NCBI RefSeq assembly: GCF_001866665.1
Contig: NZ_MLYO01000017.1
Span: 1 to 64,000, forward strand
Reading direction: 5' to 3'
DNA from: Streptomyces monashensis
Lineage (GTDB): Bacteria > Actinomycetota > Actinomycetes > Streptomycetales > Streptomycetaceae
Length of the DNA: 64,000 nt
A model generated the notes under the pieces. It searched no databases, was not told the DNA's origin, and worked only from the letters and a program-made list of their open reading frames with translations. Every line of letters begins with the position of its first letter. Within the stretch, counting starts at the first letter, position 1. The position numbers were made by a program, and so were the translations under genes. Below, piece after piece: positions 48,734 to 57,186 of the stretch.

Positions 48734-51058
48734 CTAACGTGTTGCGAGGTGGCTTTCCGCCGGGCTGTCCGGCCGCCGGGAGGTTTCGGTGGGCCCCGCC
48801 CCGACCAGGTCCGCCAGGCCGGTGCGGGACCGCACGCGCAGCTTGCGGTAGATGCGCGTCAGGTGCTGTTCGACGGTGCTGGGGGTGACGCACAGGTGGG
48901 CCGCGATGGCCCGGTTGGTGCAGCCGCGCGCCGCGAGGACCGCGACGCGCCGCTCGGAGGTGCTGAGCCGGGCGATCGGGTCGTCGTCCTGCGGGCCCGC
49001 CGCCCACCGGGCCTTGGCGGCCCACGGGCGCCAGTCGAGCTCCCCCGAGGGGGCCAGCTCCCAGGCGACCAGCAGGTCCCGGCAGGCATGGAAGTCGCCG
49101 AGCGCGGTGTGCGGCCGCCCCGCGGCCAGCCGGTAGCGGCCGCGGGCCAGCAGATAGTGCAGCCCCGCCCGGGTGGCGAACATCGCTTCGGGCACCGGCA
49201 CCGCCAGGTACCGTTTCGCCTCCTCGAGCGCGCCACGCCCCGTTGCCGCCGTCACGGCCGCGGCCAGGGGCATACCGACGGCCACGCCCCACGCCTGGGG
49301 GCTGAGCAGTTCGAACGCGTGCGCGACATACCGTGCCGCGTCGTCGTACGCGCCGATGCGCGCCCGCGCCACCGCGGCGACAGCGGTGGCCACCGCGCGC
49401 CGGGCCGGGGTGGCGCGCAGCCCCCGCACGTCCTGCGTCAGCGCCGCCCAGTGCTCGGCCCGCCGCGTCTGCCCGGCGTGCAGCAGCATGCACAGCACCG
49501 CGGCGAGGCCGGGGGCGGGCGCGTGTTCGTACACGATCGCCTCGAGGCTGCGTTCGGCGCTCTTTCCCGGCAGGTCGCGCGGTGTCGTCGCACCGCCGTG
49601 CCGGGGCGTGCGGCCGCCGACCGCACCCGGGTAGCTGTAATGGAGGGACGCCGCCAACTCGGCTGCGAGACCGGTGTGTTCGCCGTTCGTGAGGGCGCGC
49701 TCGGCCGACGCTGGCCTGCCGTGCCACAGCAGCAGGCCCACCCCGGACGCGCTCTCGGCGTCGTGGCGCCCCTCCGCCACGTCCCGTTCGAGCGCGTCCA
49801 GGTGGCGGGTCGCGATCGCCGGGTCGGTCTCCCACTCGGCGCGGGCGAGCATCTCCCGCAGGGCAGCCCCGCGCCGTGCGTCCCCACCCGTGCAGCCTGC
49901 CGCCGTCCGCAGGAACGTCGCGGCCTGCGGCGGGCAGCCCGCTTCCAGCGCCTGCCGAGCCGCGTGGGCGAGGAGCGGCGCGGCCCACCGGGGTCCGGCG
50001 CGGCCGCTGCCCGAGACGCCGGCTGCCGCCAGGTGCCGGGCCACCAGCGGGGCTTCGGCGCCCGTTTCGTAGAGCAGTCCGGCCACCCGGATGTGCAGGG
50101 CGGCCGCGTCGGCCACGGGCAGCTCCGCCAGGACCGCGGCACGCACCCCCTCGTGGCGCAGCCTGCCGCCGTCGAGCAGACCTGCCTCGTCGAGGGCGTC
50201 GAGCAGGGGGGTCACCGCGCGCTCGGGGATGTCGAGCAGCCGGGCGAGAAGGGTGAGTGTCGCCGCGTCGCCGAGGACCGCGAGGGCGCGCGCCGCGTCG
50301 GTGGCGCGCTGTCCCGTGCCGCGCAGACAGTCGGTGACGGCCCCGCGGAAGGCCGTGCCGGCGACGGGGCGCAGGGCCCGCACCGGCGCACAGGCACGGT
50401 GATCGTCGACCAGGCCCCCCAGCAGCCGGGGGTTGCCGCCGGTGAAACGGTGCCACCGGGCTGCGAACCGGCGCGCCTCCTGCGCCTCCATCACCCCGGC
50501 CGCGCACAGCAACGCCTCGACCGCGTCCACGTCCAGCGCGCTCAGGCCGACGGCGGCGCAGCGGGGGTGGCGCAGGAGCTCGGCGAGGGGCAGCGGGAGC
50601 GGGGTGCGGGCGGCGCCGGACAGGACGAGCAGGACACCGCACGCGTCGAGGCGTCCGCACAGGTACAACAGGCAGCGCGCGGAGGCCTCGTCGGTGTGCT
50701 GTACGTCGTCGACGAGTACGACGACGGGGCGGTCGTCGGCGAGCTCCCGGACGGTGGCGTGCAGCGCCGCGGGGGCAGCGGCCTCGTCCGGCAGAGCACG
50801 GGCGAGGGCGGCGCCGGTGACCGGACTGAGCAGCTGCCCGGCCACCCCGAGCGACAGCCGGTCCTCGGCCGGCGAGGCACAGGCGCTCAGCACCAGGGCG
50901 CCGTCGCGTCGGGCCCGTCGGGCCAGGTCTGCCAGCAGGGTGCTCTTGCCGGTGCCGGGGCCGCCCGTGACCCGCACGGCCCGGGGCTCACCCCGCAGAG
51001 CGGCGCCCAGCAGCTCCTCCAGCAGGGCGGCTTCCTTCTCCCGCCGTACCAGATCCAT
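48734..51058 (-). CDS. LAL-type LuxR regulator
   Basis: 774 residues, ATG at 51058. Walker A GGPGTGKSTLL at about residue 33, a Walker B-like VVVLVDDVQ, a long repeat-rich middle, and a C-terminal LuxR helix-turn-helix (LSTSERRVAVLAARGCTNRAIA at the start of the motif). ATP-dependent large activators of this kind control many type I PKS clusters. It overlaps no gene but is only 8 bp from the thioesterase. Near-average length for the family is 900, so this one is short. Confidence 0.92.
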   Translation of the reverse strand: MDLVRREKEAALLEELLGAALRGEPRAVRVTGGPGTGKSTLLADLARRARRDGALVLSACASPAEDRLSLGVAGQLLSPVTGAALARALPDEAAAPAALHATVRELADDRPVVVLVDDVQHTDEASARCLLYLCGRLDACGVLLVLSGAARTPLPLPLAELLRHPRCAAVGLSALDVDAVEALLCAAGVMEAQEARRFAARWHRFTGGNPRLLGGLVDDHRACAPVRALRPVAGTAFRGAVTDCLRGTGQRATDAARALAVLGDAATLTLLARLLDIPERAVTPLLDALDEAGLLDGGRLRHEGVRAAVLAELPVADAAALHIRVAGLLYETGAEAPLVARHLAAAGVSGSGRAGPRWAAPLLAHAARQALEAGCPPQAATFLRTAAGCTGGDARRGAALREMLARAEWETDPAIATRHLDALERDVAEGRHDAESASGVGLLLWHGRPASAERALTNGEHTGLAAELAASLHYSYPGAVGGRTPRHGGATTPRDLPGKSAERSLEAIVYEHAPAPGLAAVLCMLLHAGQTRRAEHWAALTQDVRGLRATPARRAVATAVAAVARARIGAYDDAARYVAHAFELLSPQAWGVAVGMPLAAAVTAATGRGALEEAKRYLAVPVPEAMFATRAGLHYLLARGRYRLAAGRPHTALGDFHACRDLLVAWELAPSGELDWRPWAAKARWAAGPQDDDPIARLSTSERRVAVLAARGCTNRAIAAHLCVTPSTVEQHLTRIYRKLRVRSRTGLADLVGAGPTETSRRPDSPAESHLATR

Positions 51059-51075
51059 GAGCGCCCCCCGTCCGT

Positions 51076-51624
51076 TCAAGCCGCGCCGGCGGCCGCTTCG
51101 CCCAGATGTGCAGTCTGCACGGGGACGTGGAAGGATCGCTGGTACCAGACCAGAGCCCCGCTCGAGCCCCCGGTGTGGGCCTCCAGGGGTTCGGCGAGCA
51201 GCAGGTCGTGGTCGCCCACGGGCACGATGTCCCGCACGGCGCAGCGCAACAGGACAGCGGCGTCCGGCAGATACGGCAGCCGGGTGCCGGGCCAGTCCTC
51301 GAACTCGCCTCCGGCGAACCGGTCGGTGCCCCGCGCCGCGAAGCGCATCGCGAGGGTGTCGTGCCGCCCGGCGAGCACGTTGACGACGAACTGCCCGGCC
51401 TCCAGGAGTGGTTGGTGGCAGCTGGAGCCGTGCGTGATGCCGACGAGTATCCGTGGCGGGTCGAGCGAGACGGACGTGACCGCGCTCGCGGTGAACCCCC
51501 AGCGGCGTCCTTCGCCGTCGGCGGTGGTGACGACGGTGACGGGCGCGGCAAGCTGTGCCATCGCGTCCCGGAACTGCTGTGCCCCCAGCGACAGGGGCCG
51601 GGCCGGTGTGCTCGTGGCGGTCAC
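51076..51624 (-). CDS. Flavin reductase (HpaC-like)
   Basis: 182 residues from GTG at 51624 with GAGGAG upstream. Flavin reductase-like FMN-binding split barrel: FRDAMAQLAAPVTVVTT and FTASAVTSVSLDPP, the typical flavin-contact segment. It would supply FADH2 or FMNH2 to a two-component monooxygenase. No obvious partner oxygenase lies in the window, as the FAD monooxygenase here is the one-component NAD(P)H type, so the partner may be outside. Confidence 0.88.
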   Translation of the reverse strand: MTATSTPARPLSLGAQQFRDAMAQLAAPVTVVTTADGEGRRWGFTASAVTSVSLDPPRILVGITHGSSCHQPLLEAGQFVVNVLAGRHDTLAMRFAARGTDRFAGGEFEDWPGTRLPYLPDAAVLLRCAVRDIVPVGDHDLLLAEPLEAHTGGSSGALVWYQRSFHVPVQTAHLGEAAAGAA

Positions 51625-51720
51625 AGGAACTCCTCGACTCGGTCGGCGGCACGGGCGTTCACCATCGTCCGGGTGGCGCCACCCGCTGCGTAACCCCACA
51701 CCCGCCCCACACCTGCCCCC

Positions 51721-52578
51721 CTACGACGGGGCGCCGACGGCCTCCGGCAGGACCAGCTGCCTCGGTGCCGCCCGGCCCCAGGGGAAGCCGTGGTGCAGGT
51801 GGAGCACCGGTTCCTCCTCGTCCCCGGTCATCACGGCGACCGCGGCGAGCACGTCGGGGACGGGTTCCAGCTCCACGAAGCGCCAACGCGCCGACGGGTC
51901 GTCGTCGGGGGGCCGGAAGGCGACGACACCGCGGTCCTCGGCGAGCGTGAACGCGAAGGAGTCGAAGGGCAGCCCGAGGCCGAGACCGCGCGCCTTGGAG
52001 TACGCCTCCTTCAGCGTCCACAGCCGCAGCACCCGGCGATCGCGCGCCCGGCCCGGCGCGGCCGCGCGGACCCAGGCGCGCTCCTCGTCGGCGAAGGTCT
52101 CGACGATGGTGTCCAGGCCCCGCTCGCCGCGGTCGAGCCGTTCCACGTCCACGCCGATACGGTGCCGGCGCACCATGCCGAGCAGATTGTGGCCCTGGGC
52201 GTGCGACAGGTTGAAGTCGAGTTCACGGCCGCCGCGCGGCAGCCCTTCCACGGGCTTCTGCAGGAACGGCCGGCCCCGCGAGGAGCGCCAGATCACGGCC
52301 TCCGCCTCGGGGATGCCGCTCTCCAGCGCGAGGACGCGCCGCACCAGCGCGTGCGCGACCAGATACTGACGCCGGTCACGCTCGAACAGGAACCGTCCGG
52401 CGATCTCCTGCTCGTGCTCGTCCAGCCAGTACGTCGCCAGGGTGGCGGCGATCGCGGGCGCCAGTTCGTCGTTGGGGCAGAACCACAGCTTGACGGGTGC
52501 GGTCCGCTGCGGCGCCCGCACCTGGTGCCGCGCGGTGGGCGGCGCATCCCGGTCCACCGGCACGGGGGACGGCGTCAT
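51721..52578 (-). CDS. Sfp-type 4'-phosphopantetheinyl transferase
   Basis: 285 residues, ATG at 52578 overlapping the pseudo-KS stop by 4 bp. Signature motifs IGVDVE and WTLKEAYSK, with FNLSHA before them. It activates carrier domains: the window encodes at least nine (two in the PKS-NRPS plus one PCP, one in the fusion, one in the left PKS, two discrete ACPs and the tandem ACP). Coupling to the pseudo-KS/tandem ACP genes suggests those carriers are a priority substrate. Confidence 0.95.
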   Translation of the reverse strand: MTPSPVPVDRDAPPTARHQVRAPQRTAPVKLWFCPNDELAPAIAATLATYWLDEHEQEIAGRFLFERDRRQYLVAHALVRRVLALESGIPEAEAVIWRSSRGRPFLQKPVEGLPRGGRELDFNLSHAQGHNLLGMVRRHRIGVDVERLDRGERGLDTIVETFADEERAWVRAAAPGRARDRRVLRLWTLKEAYSKARGLGLGLPFDSFAFTLAEDRGVVAFRPPDDDPSARWRFVELEPVPDVLAAVAVMTGDEEEPVLHLHHGFPWGRAAPRQLVLPEAVGAPS

Positions 52579-54416
52579 CCGGCACGCTCCGTCGCATCCG
52601 TCCGCCCGGCTTCTCCGGCGTCGCCGAGCCACAGCGGCCGCCTCAGGAACGTCGGGGGCGGCAGCGCCACGGGCGCCGCCCCGCCCGGCCGCCGTTCCAG
52701 AGCCGCCCAGTCGATGTCGAGCCCCCCGAGCCACAACCGGGTCAGCTGCTCGGTACGACCGCCGCGCCACAACGCCGCGAGGTAGTCACGGGTCTCGGGC
52801 ACCTCACCGAGCCCGTACGGGTCAGCGGCGCCCGCCCGCACATCCGCAGCGTGTGCCCGGCTGCCGTCCGAGCACGCGCGATCCGCGCCCGTCGGCAGTT
52901 CCTGACCGCCCTGCGAGGCGAACTGCCTTAGTTTGTCGGCGAGTTGGCGCAGGCCGTGAGCGGTGAGAGCAAGCCGGCACGGCAGGTCGGCCCGGCCCGC
53001 GCGCAGGGCCCGGGCCAGCTCGGCGAGCCCGGTGCGGGGCCGCAGCCGACCGCGGTCCACCGCGGCGTCGAGCCAGTCGGCGAGGCTCGCGGCGGTGGCC
53101 GTCAGATGAGCGGGGGTGGGCGCCGAGAGCAGGACCAGTTCGTCGTGCCCGGCGTCCGCGTCCGCCGGGTCGTCGTACGGGAACCCGTCGCCCGGGTAGT
53201 CCTCCAGGACCGCCCGCGCGGCGGGCCCGCCGGGGACGCGGACCTCCACGGTCGCCACCCTCGGCAGGGCGCGGCCGTCGGCGTCGGCCGGACGCGGCCA
53301 CGGCGCGGCCTCGGTCCCGTCACGGGTGGGTGCGAGGATGGCGTGCCGCAGTTGCAGCACCGCGGAGGTCAGGGCGGCGATTCCGGTGGCCGCCCCGGCG
53401 TCGCCGATGCGTCGCAGGGTCGCCTCGCGGGTTTCGTGCAGCCCTTCGGCGGGAGCCGGGACGGGGACCACGGCGGTCTCCCGCACGACGGCGTGGACGC
53501 GATCGCCGTCGGCGAGCGCCCGCGCGAGCGGTTTGAGCACCACGGCGCCCACGCCTTCCCCCACGCCGTCGCGGCCGCGGGAGGGGTGCAGCAGCAGTTC
53601 GACCCCGCCGGCCACGGCGGCGGAGCACTCACCGCGCCGCAGTGCGCCGACGGCGTGGTGCAGGGCCACCAGCCCGGAGGCCTCGGCGGCGTCGAGGGCC
53701 TGCCCCGGCCCGTTCAGACCGAGCAGCCGCGACAGCCGTCCGGCGAGCGACCAGTGCCCGCTGTGCGGCGGCGTACGCCCCCACCGGGGCCAGGACTGCG
53801 CGGCGAGCAGGGCGTAGTCGGCCGTGGCGACGCCGACGAACACGCCGACGCTGCGCGGCTGCCGACTGGGCCCCGTCAGGGCGTCGAGGCGGGCCCCGGT
53901 GCAGCCCGCGTCCTCCAGGGCTTCCCACGCGGTCTCCAGGAACAGCCGTTCCTGAGGGTCCATCAGCCTGCCCTCGTCGGGCGTCAGTCCGAAGAACTCC
54001 GGGTCGAAGTCGGCCGCCCGGTCCACGAAGTGGCCCCGCTCCCCCGTCCCGAGCACCGTGCCCCAGGGGCGGCGGTACGGGCCCTCGGTGGCCGTCTCGC
54101 GTCCCTCGCGCACGTTGTCCCAGAAGGTCCCGAGGTCGGGCGCGAGCGGATAGCGTCCGGCGATGCCGACGACGGCGTACCGATCGTCGACCGGGGCGCG
54201 TCCGGGCCCGGCCGGGTGCGCGGCGGCGGCCGGCGTGGACGGTGCATCGGGCACGCTGTCCCGCGCCGTCGCCCGTCCGGACGCCTCGGGCCGGTCGGGC
54301 GTCGGCGCCGACAGGACGTCGGGCACCGGCCCCGCGCCCCCCGTGAGCAGCCGGACGGCCTGTCCGCGGTCGAGGACGCCGTCCTTGAATTGGATGAGTA
54401 TGTCTCGCTCTTCCAT
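52575..54416 (-). CDS. Pseudo-ketosynthase (KS-like protein without catalytic residues)
   Basis: 613 residues, ATG at 54416 with AAGGGA upstream. An N-terminal helical element (ILIQFKDGVLDRGQAVRLL) precedes a modular-type KS fold (YAVVGIAGRYPL, FFGLTPDEGRLMDPQERLFL). At the active-site position VDTACSSSL is LDAAEASGL, so Cys becomes Glu245. The segment that should hold the EAHGTGT histidine is missing, and GHxxxAAG reads GDAGAATG. All three catalytic residues are therefore gone. The C-terminus keeps a post-KS linker (WLGGLDIDWAALE ... FLRRPLWLGD). No AT is fused. It sits between a tandem ACP and a PPTase. A structural scaffold, decarboxylase-like or acyl-gating role is possible. It reads as intact and selected, with no frameshift. 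Confidence 0.85.
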   Translation of the reverse strand: MEERDILIQFKDGVLDRGQAVRLLTGGAGPVPDVLSAPTPDRPEASGRATARDSVPDAPSTPAAAAHPAGPGRAPVDDRYAVVGIAGRYPLAPDLGTFWDNVREGRETATEGPYRRPWGTVLGTGERGHFVDRAADFDPEFFGLTPDEGRLMDPQERLFLETAWEALEDAGCTGARLDALTGPSRQPRSVGVFVGVATADYALLAAQSWPRWGRTPPHSGHWSLAGRLSRLLGLNGPGQALDAAEASGLVALHHAVGALRRGECSAAVAGGVELLLHPSRGRDGVGEGVGAVVLKPLARALADGDRVHAVVRETAVVPVPAPAEGLHETREATLRRIGDAGAATGIAALTSAVLQLRHAILAPTRDGTEAAPWPRPADADGRALPRVATVEVRVPGGPAARAVLEDYPGDGFPYDDPADADAGHDELVLLSAPTPAHLTATAASLADWLDAAVDRGRLRPRTGLAELARALRAGRADLPCRLALTAHGLRQLADKLRQFASQGGQELPTGADRACSDGSRAHAADVRAGAADPYGLGEVPETRDYLAALWRGGRTEQLTRLWLGGLDIDWAALERRPGGAAPVALPPPTFLRRPLWLGDAGEAGRTDATERAG

Positions 54417-54463
54417 TGTCCCTTCGGCTCTCTGTCCCTGTGCCTCCGCGTCTCTCGCCCGTC

Positions 54464-55222
54464 TCAGACGCGCCGGGGCAGCACCGCGAGGGCCTGGTCC
54501 ACGGTGACGCGGCCGTCGCGCACCGCGTCGAGCAGGTCCTCCAGCGGCATCGGGCCGGGGCCCGTCGCGGGGGCGGCCGAGGACGGGACCGCAGCGGCGG
54601 GCAGGAGCCCGTTGATGTACGAGGCCAGGGAGTGCAGGTTCGGGTGGTCGTACAGCGTGACCGCGCGTTCCCGCAGGCCGTACATGCGGTTGACGACCGC
54701 CACGAACTCGGCGCTCAGCATGGAGTCCAGGCCGAGCACCGGGAAGGAGGCCGTGCTGTCGATGTCCCAGGGGTCGCAGCACAGGATGCGGGCGACCTCC
54801 TCGCGCAGTACGTCGAGGACCGGTGACGCCGGGGAGGTCTGCGGGGCGACGGGCGCGGGGGCGACCGGGGCGGGGCGCATCGCGGCCGCGAAGGGGGCCG
54901 GAGCCGGCGGTGTGTCCGCGGCCGGCTGTGTGGTCCCCGCCGGGCCCAGCTCGCGCATCATGTACCGGGCGAAGGCCAGCGGCGTCGGGTGGTCGACGAG
55001 CACGGCGGCCTTGACCGAGGTTCCGTAGTGCGCGTTCACGGTGGCCGCGTACTCCACGGCGAGCAGCGAGTCGAAGCCGAAGGTCTGGAAGGTCTGTTCC
55101 GGGTCGACCTTCTCGGGCTTGAGCCGCAGGACGTCGGCGAGCATGCGCACGAGTGCGGTCAGCACGTCCGCGAACGGCTCGGTGGGTGCTGCCATGAGGG
55201 CGGTCTGGCGTTCACTGGGCAT
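54464..55222 (-). CDS. Tandem acyl carrier protein with C-terminal docking element
   Basis: 252 residues from ATG at 55222 (GGAG upstream). Two ACP domains, serines in GFDSLLAVEY (about residue 55) and GLDSMLSAEF (about 165), joined by a Pro/Ala-rich linker. The protein ends with LEDLLDAVRDGRVTVDQALAVL, a helical element that resembles the N-terminus of the pseudo-KS encoded 47 bp downstream. This suggests the two proteins dock. Tandem ACPs are common in trans-AT and polyunsaturated-fatty-acid-type PKSs and rare beside cis-AT enzymes. An AT in trans would be needed to load it. Confidence 0.9.
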   Translation of the reverse strand: MPSERQTALMAAPTEPFADVLTALVRMLADVLRLKPEKVDPEQTFQTFGFDSLLAVEYAATVNAHYGTSVKAAVLVDHPTPLAFARYMMRELGPAGTTQPAADTPPAPAPFAAAMRPAPVAPAPVAPQTSPASPVLDVLREEVARILCCDPWDIDSTASFPVLGLDSMLSAEFVAVVNRMYGLRERAVTLYDHPNLHSLASYINGLLPAAAVPSSAAPATGPGPMPLEDLLDAVRDGRVTVDQALAVLPRRV

Positions 55223-55306
55223 GGTGTGGCTCCAATGGGTGCGTCCCGGCAGGCGGCCGGCGGACGTGTCGGGGTGGAGATGAGGCAGGGCCGCCGGGTG
55301 CACGGG

Positions 55307-55954
55307 TCAGGCCGCCCCGGTCAGGGCGCCGGACGCGCCGGGGGCACGGAGGTGGTAGAGCCCGGCCTTTCCCGGCGGTACGAGCACGGTCAGGAGCAGG
55401 TCCCACAACTCGGCGACGGACCGGCCGAGTCCGGCGTCCGGCGCGGGCGTCGTGGCCAGGGTCCACAGGCCGCACATCGTCGCCGACAGCAGCGCCACGG
55501 CGCCGGCGGCGTCCCGGACGCGCGGGCTGAGGTCTCCCGCCTCGCGGGCCTGGCCGATCAGCCGCCGCACCTCGGCGGACCACTCCTGGTGGAAGTCGAT
55601 GGCAGGCGGCTGCCTGCCCGCGCATTCGGTCGTGATACGGACGCCGGCCCGGACCACCGGGTCCGTGTTCGCCACTCCGGCGAGCCAGTACGTCATGTCG
55701 ATGAGCGTCTGCACGGGCGGGATCCCCGAGTCCGCGCACTCCTGCAGCACGGCGCGCAGCATCCGGCGGCACTCCTCCTGCACCGCGTCCGCCAACCCGT
55801 CCTTGGAAGCGAAGTGGAAGTACAACGCCCCCTTGGTCAGTCCCGCGGCCGCGGCGATCTGCCCGAGCGTGGCCCCGGCGTACCCGTACCGGTTGAACAT
55901 GTCCGCACCCGCGCGGATCAGCCTGCGGCGCGTCCACTCCGACCTGGCTTGCAT
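55307..55954 (-). CDS. TetR family regulator, gamma-butyrolactone-receptor-like (1)
   Basis: 215 residues from ATG at 55954 (GGAG 8 bp upstream), rather than the in-frame ATG at 56023 that lacks a site. N-terminal helix-turn-helix ADMFNRYGYAGATLGQIAAAAGLTKGALYFHF fragment (split motif) and a receptor-like ligand domain (VRAGVRITTE). The order TetR-SARP in opposite cascade positions is typical of signalling loci. It may repress the tandem ACP/pseudo-KS unit just downstream or the SARP3 gene just upstream. Confidence 0.85.
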   Translation of the reverse strand: MQARSEWTRRRLIRAGADMFNRYGYAGATLGQIAAAAGLTKGALYFHFASKDGLADAVQEECRRMLRAVLQECADSGIPPVQTLIDMTYWLAGVANTDPVVRAGVRITTECAGRQPPAIDFHQEWSAEVRRLIGQAREAGDLSPRVRDAAGAVALLSATMCGLWTLATTPAPDAGLGRSVAELWDLLLTVLVPPGKAGLYHLRAPGASGALTGAA

Positions 55955-56027
55955 CCGCCGCTCTCCGCGCGCCCCCGGTTGCCCGGCGCCGTCACTCCCG
56001 GCACGGTGGCAGAGGTCGGGCATGGCG

Positions 56028-56849
56028 TCAGCCGACCCGGCTCAGGCGCTCACCGTCGGCGGCGGGCGCGGGCTCGGGACCGGCCATCAGGATCGACCGT
56101 TGCAGTCGGCGCAGCGCTCCGGACGGCTCAAGCCCCAGCTCCCGTACGAGAGTTGTGCGCAGTCGCTGGTAGGCGTCGAGCGCCTCGCTACGGCGCCCGG
56201 AGCGGTGCAGGGCGAGCATGAACTGCCCGTGCAGGTTCTCGTGCGTGCGGTAGCGGCTGACCAGGACGGTGAGCTCACCGAGCAGTTCGCGGTGCCTGCC
56301 GAGCCGCAGGTCCGCCTCGATGCGCTGGTCGAGCGCGCACAGCCGGGTCTCCTCCAGGCGTCGCCTGTGCATCTCCAGCTGCGGGCCGGTGTGCACGTCG
56401 GCGAGCGCGGTGCCGTTCCACAGCGCGAGCGCGTCACACAGCTCGCGGGCCGCGCGCGGGAAGTCGCCGGCGTCCATCGCCCGGTATCCGAGCCCGGCGA
56501 GCCGCTCGAACTCGCGGACGTCGGTGGTGCCCCCGAAGGTGTTGAGCACATAGCCGCCGGGCGCGGTGCTCAGCACGTCCTTGGCGCTGCGCGGCTCGGC
56601 GCCCTCGGGATCACGTGCGAGCGCCGCCGCGATCATTTCGCGCAGCTGCAGCACGTACGTCTGCAGGGTGGTGCGCGCGCTGCGCGGCGGCTGTCCGCCC
56701 CAGAGCTCCTCGATGAGTGTGGCCACGGGCACCACATGGTCGGCGTGCAGAGCCAGCAGAGCCAGAACCTGTCGCGGTTTCGGCGCCGTCGGTGTCACCG
56801 AGACGCCGTTCTCCCTGACATCCAGTGCGCCCAGTACTTCGATATCCAC
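56028..56849 (-). CDS. SARP family transcriptional activator (3)
   Basis: 273 residues from GTG at 56849 with GGGGGA upstream. Winged helix MDIEVLGALDVRENGVS...PKPRQVLALLALH and BTAD, close in size and sequence to SARP1. Its promoter region holds the nested palindrome at 56925-56973, which looks like a TetR/gamma-butyrolactone receptor operator. It may thus be the first activator released by the signal. Confidence 0.93.
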   Translation of the reverse strand: MDIEVLGALDVRENGVSVTPTAPKPRQVLALLALHADHVVPVATLIEELWGGQPPRSARTTLQTYVLQLREMIAAALARDPEGAEPRSAKDVLSTAPGGYVLNTFGGTTDVREFERLAGLGYRAMDAGDFPRAARELCDALALWNGTALADVHTGPQLEMHRRRLEETRLCALDQRIEADLRLGRHRELLGELTVLVSRYRTHENLHGQFMLALHRSGRRSEALDAYQRLRTTLVRELGLEPSGALRRLQRSILMAGPEPAPAADGERLSRVG

Positions 56850-56924
56850 GCCGTTCCCCCTTTGCCCGCACGAGTCATCCGTCGCCGAGGCTCTCTACAG
56901 AGCGTGTCTCGGTACCCTTGAGTT

Positions 56925-56973
56925 AAAAACAGTCCAGACGGTTTGTCAATACCAAACCGTCCGTGCTGTTTTT
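56925..56973. promoter_or_regulatory. Nested AT-rich palindrome, candidate receptor operator before SARP3
   Basis: Inner arms ACGGTTTG (56938-56945) and CAAACCGT (56953-56960) flank a 7-nt spacer; outer arms AAAAACAG and CTGTTTTT (56925-56932 / 56966-56973) extend it. It is 76-124 bp before the SARP3 start, in DNA far more AT-rich than its surroundings. The AAACCG half-site recurs at 59519 and 62298. The rest of the 337-bp gap (56850-57186) holds the repeat and hairpins at 57074-57119. Confidence 0.6.
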
Positions 56974-57073
56974 ATAGTCTCGCAGCCCGGACTTGAGCGC
57001 GCATACAGCGAGGGGGAGGAGGGGTGAGGCGAGGAAGGTGCGCGAATATGCGTGCAAATTGCACTTATCCTCA

Positions 57074-57095
57074 GGCGGGTTTGAGGCGGGTTTGA
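57074..57095. repeat. Exact 11-bp tandem direct repeat
   Basis: GGCGGGTTTGA occurs twice head-to-tail. One-turn spacing recalls SARP direct repeats, but the sequence differs from the TCGA heptamers. Confidence 0.8.
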
Positions 57096-57119
57096 CCCGC
57101 AGAGCGGCCTCACGGCCGC
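57086..57119 (-). terminator. Two adjacent small hairpins after the second TetR gene
   Basis: Arms 57086-57091/57095-57100 and 57104-57109/57114-57119. They follow the TetR stop at 57187 on the minus strand. A run of seven T at 57141-57147 lies on the opposite strand. Confidence 0.4.
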
Positions 57120-57186
57120 AAGAAACCAGTCCAGAGGGTCTTTTTTTGCGGACGGGGGAAGAGGCTCTGCCGCCCCCTGTCCTCGG

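Noticed and set aside
57141..57147. T-run as a rightward terminator
   Set aside because: No rightward gene precedes it for many kilobases.
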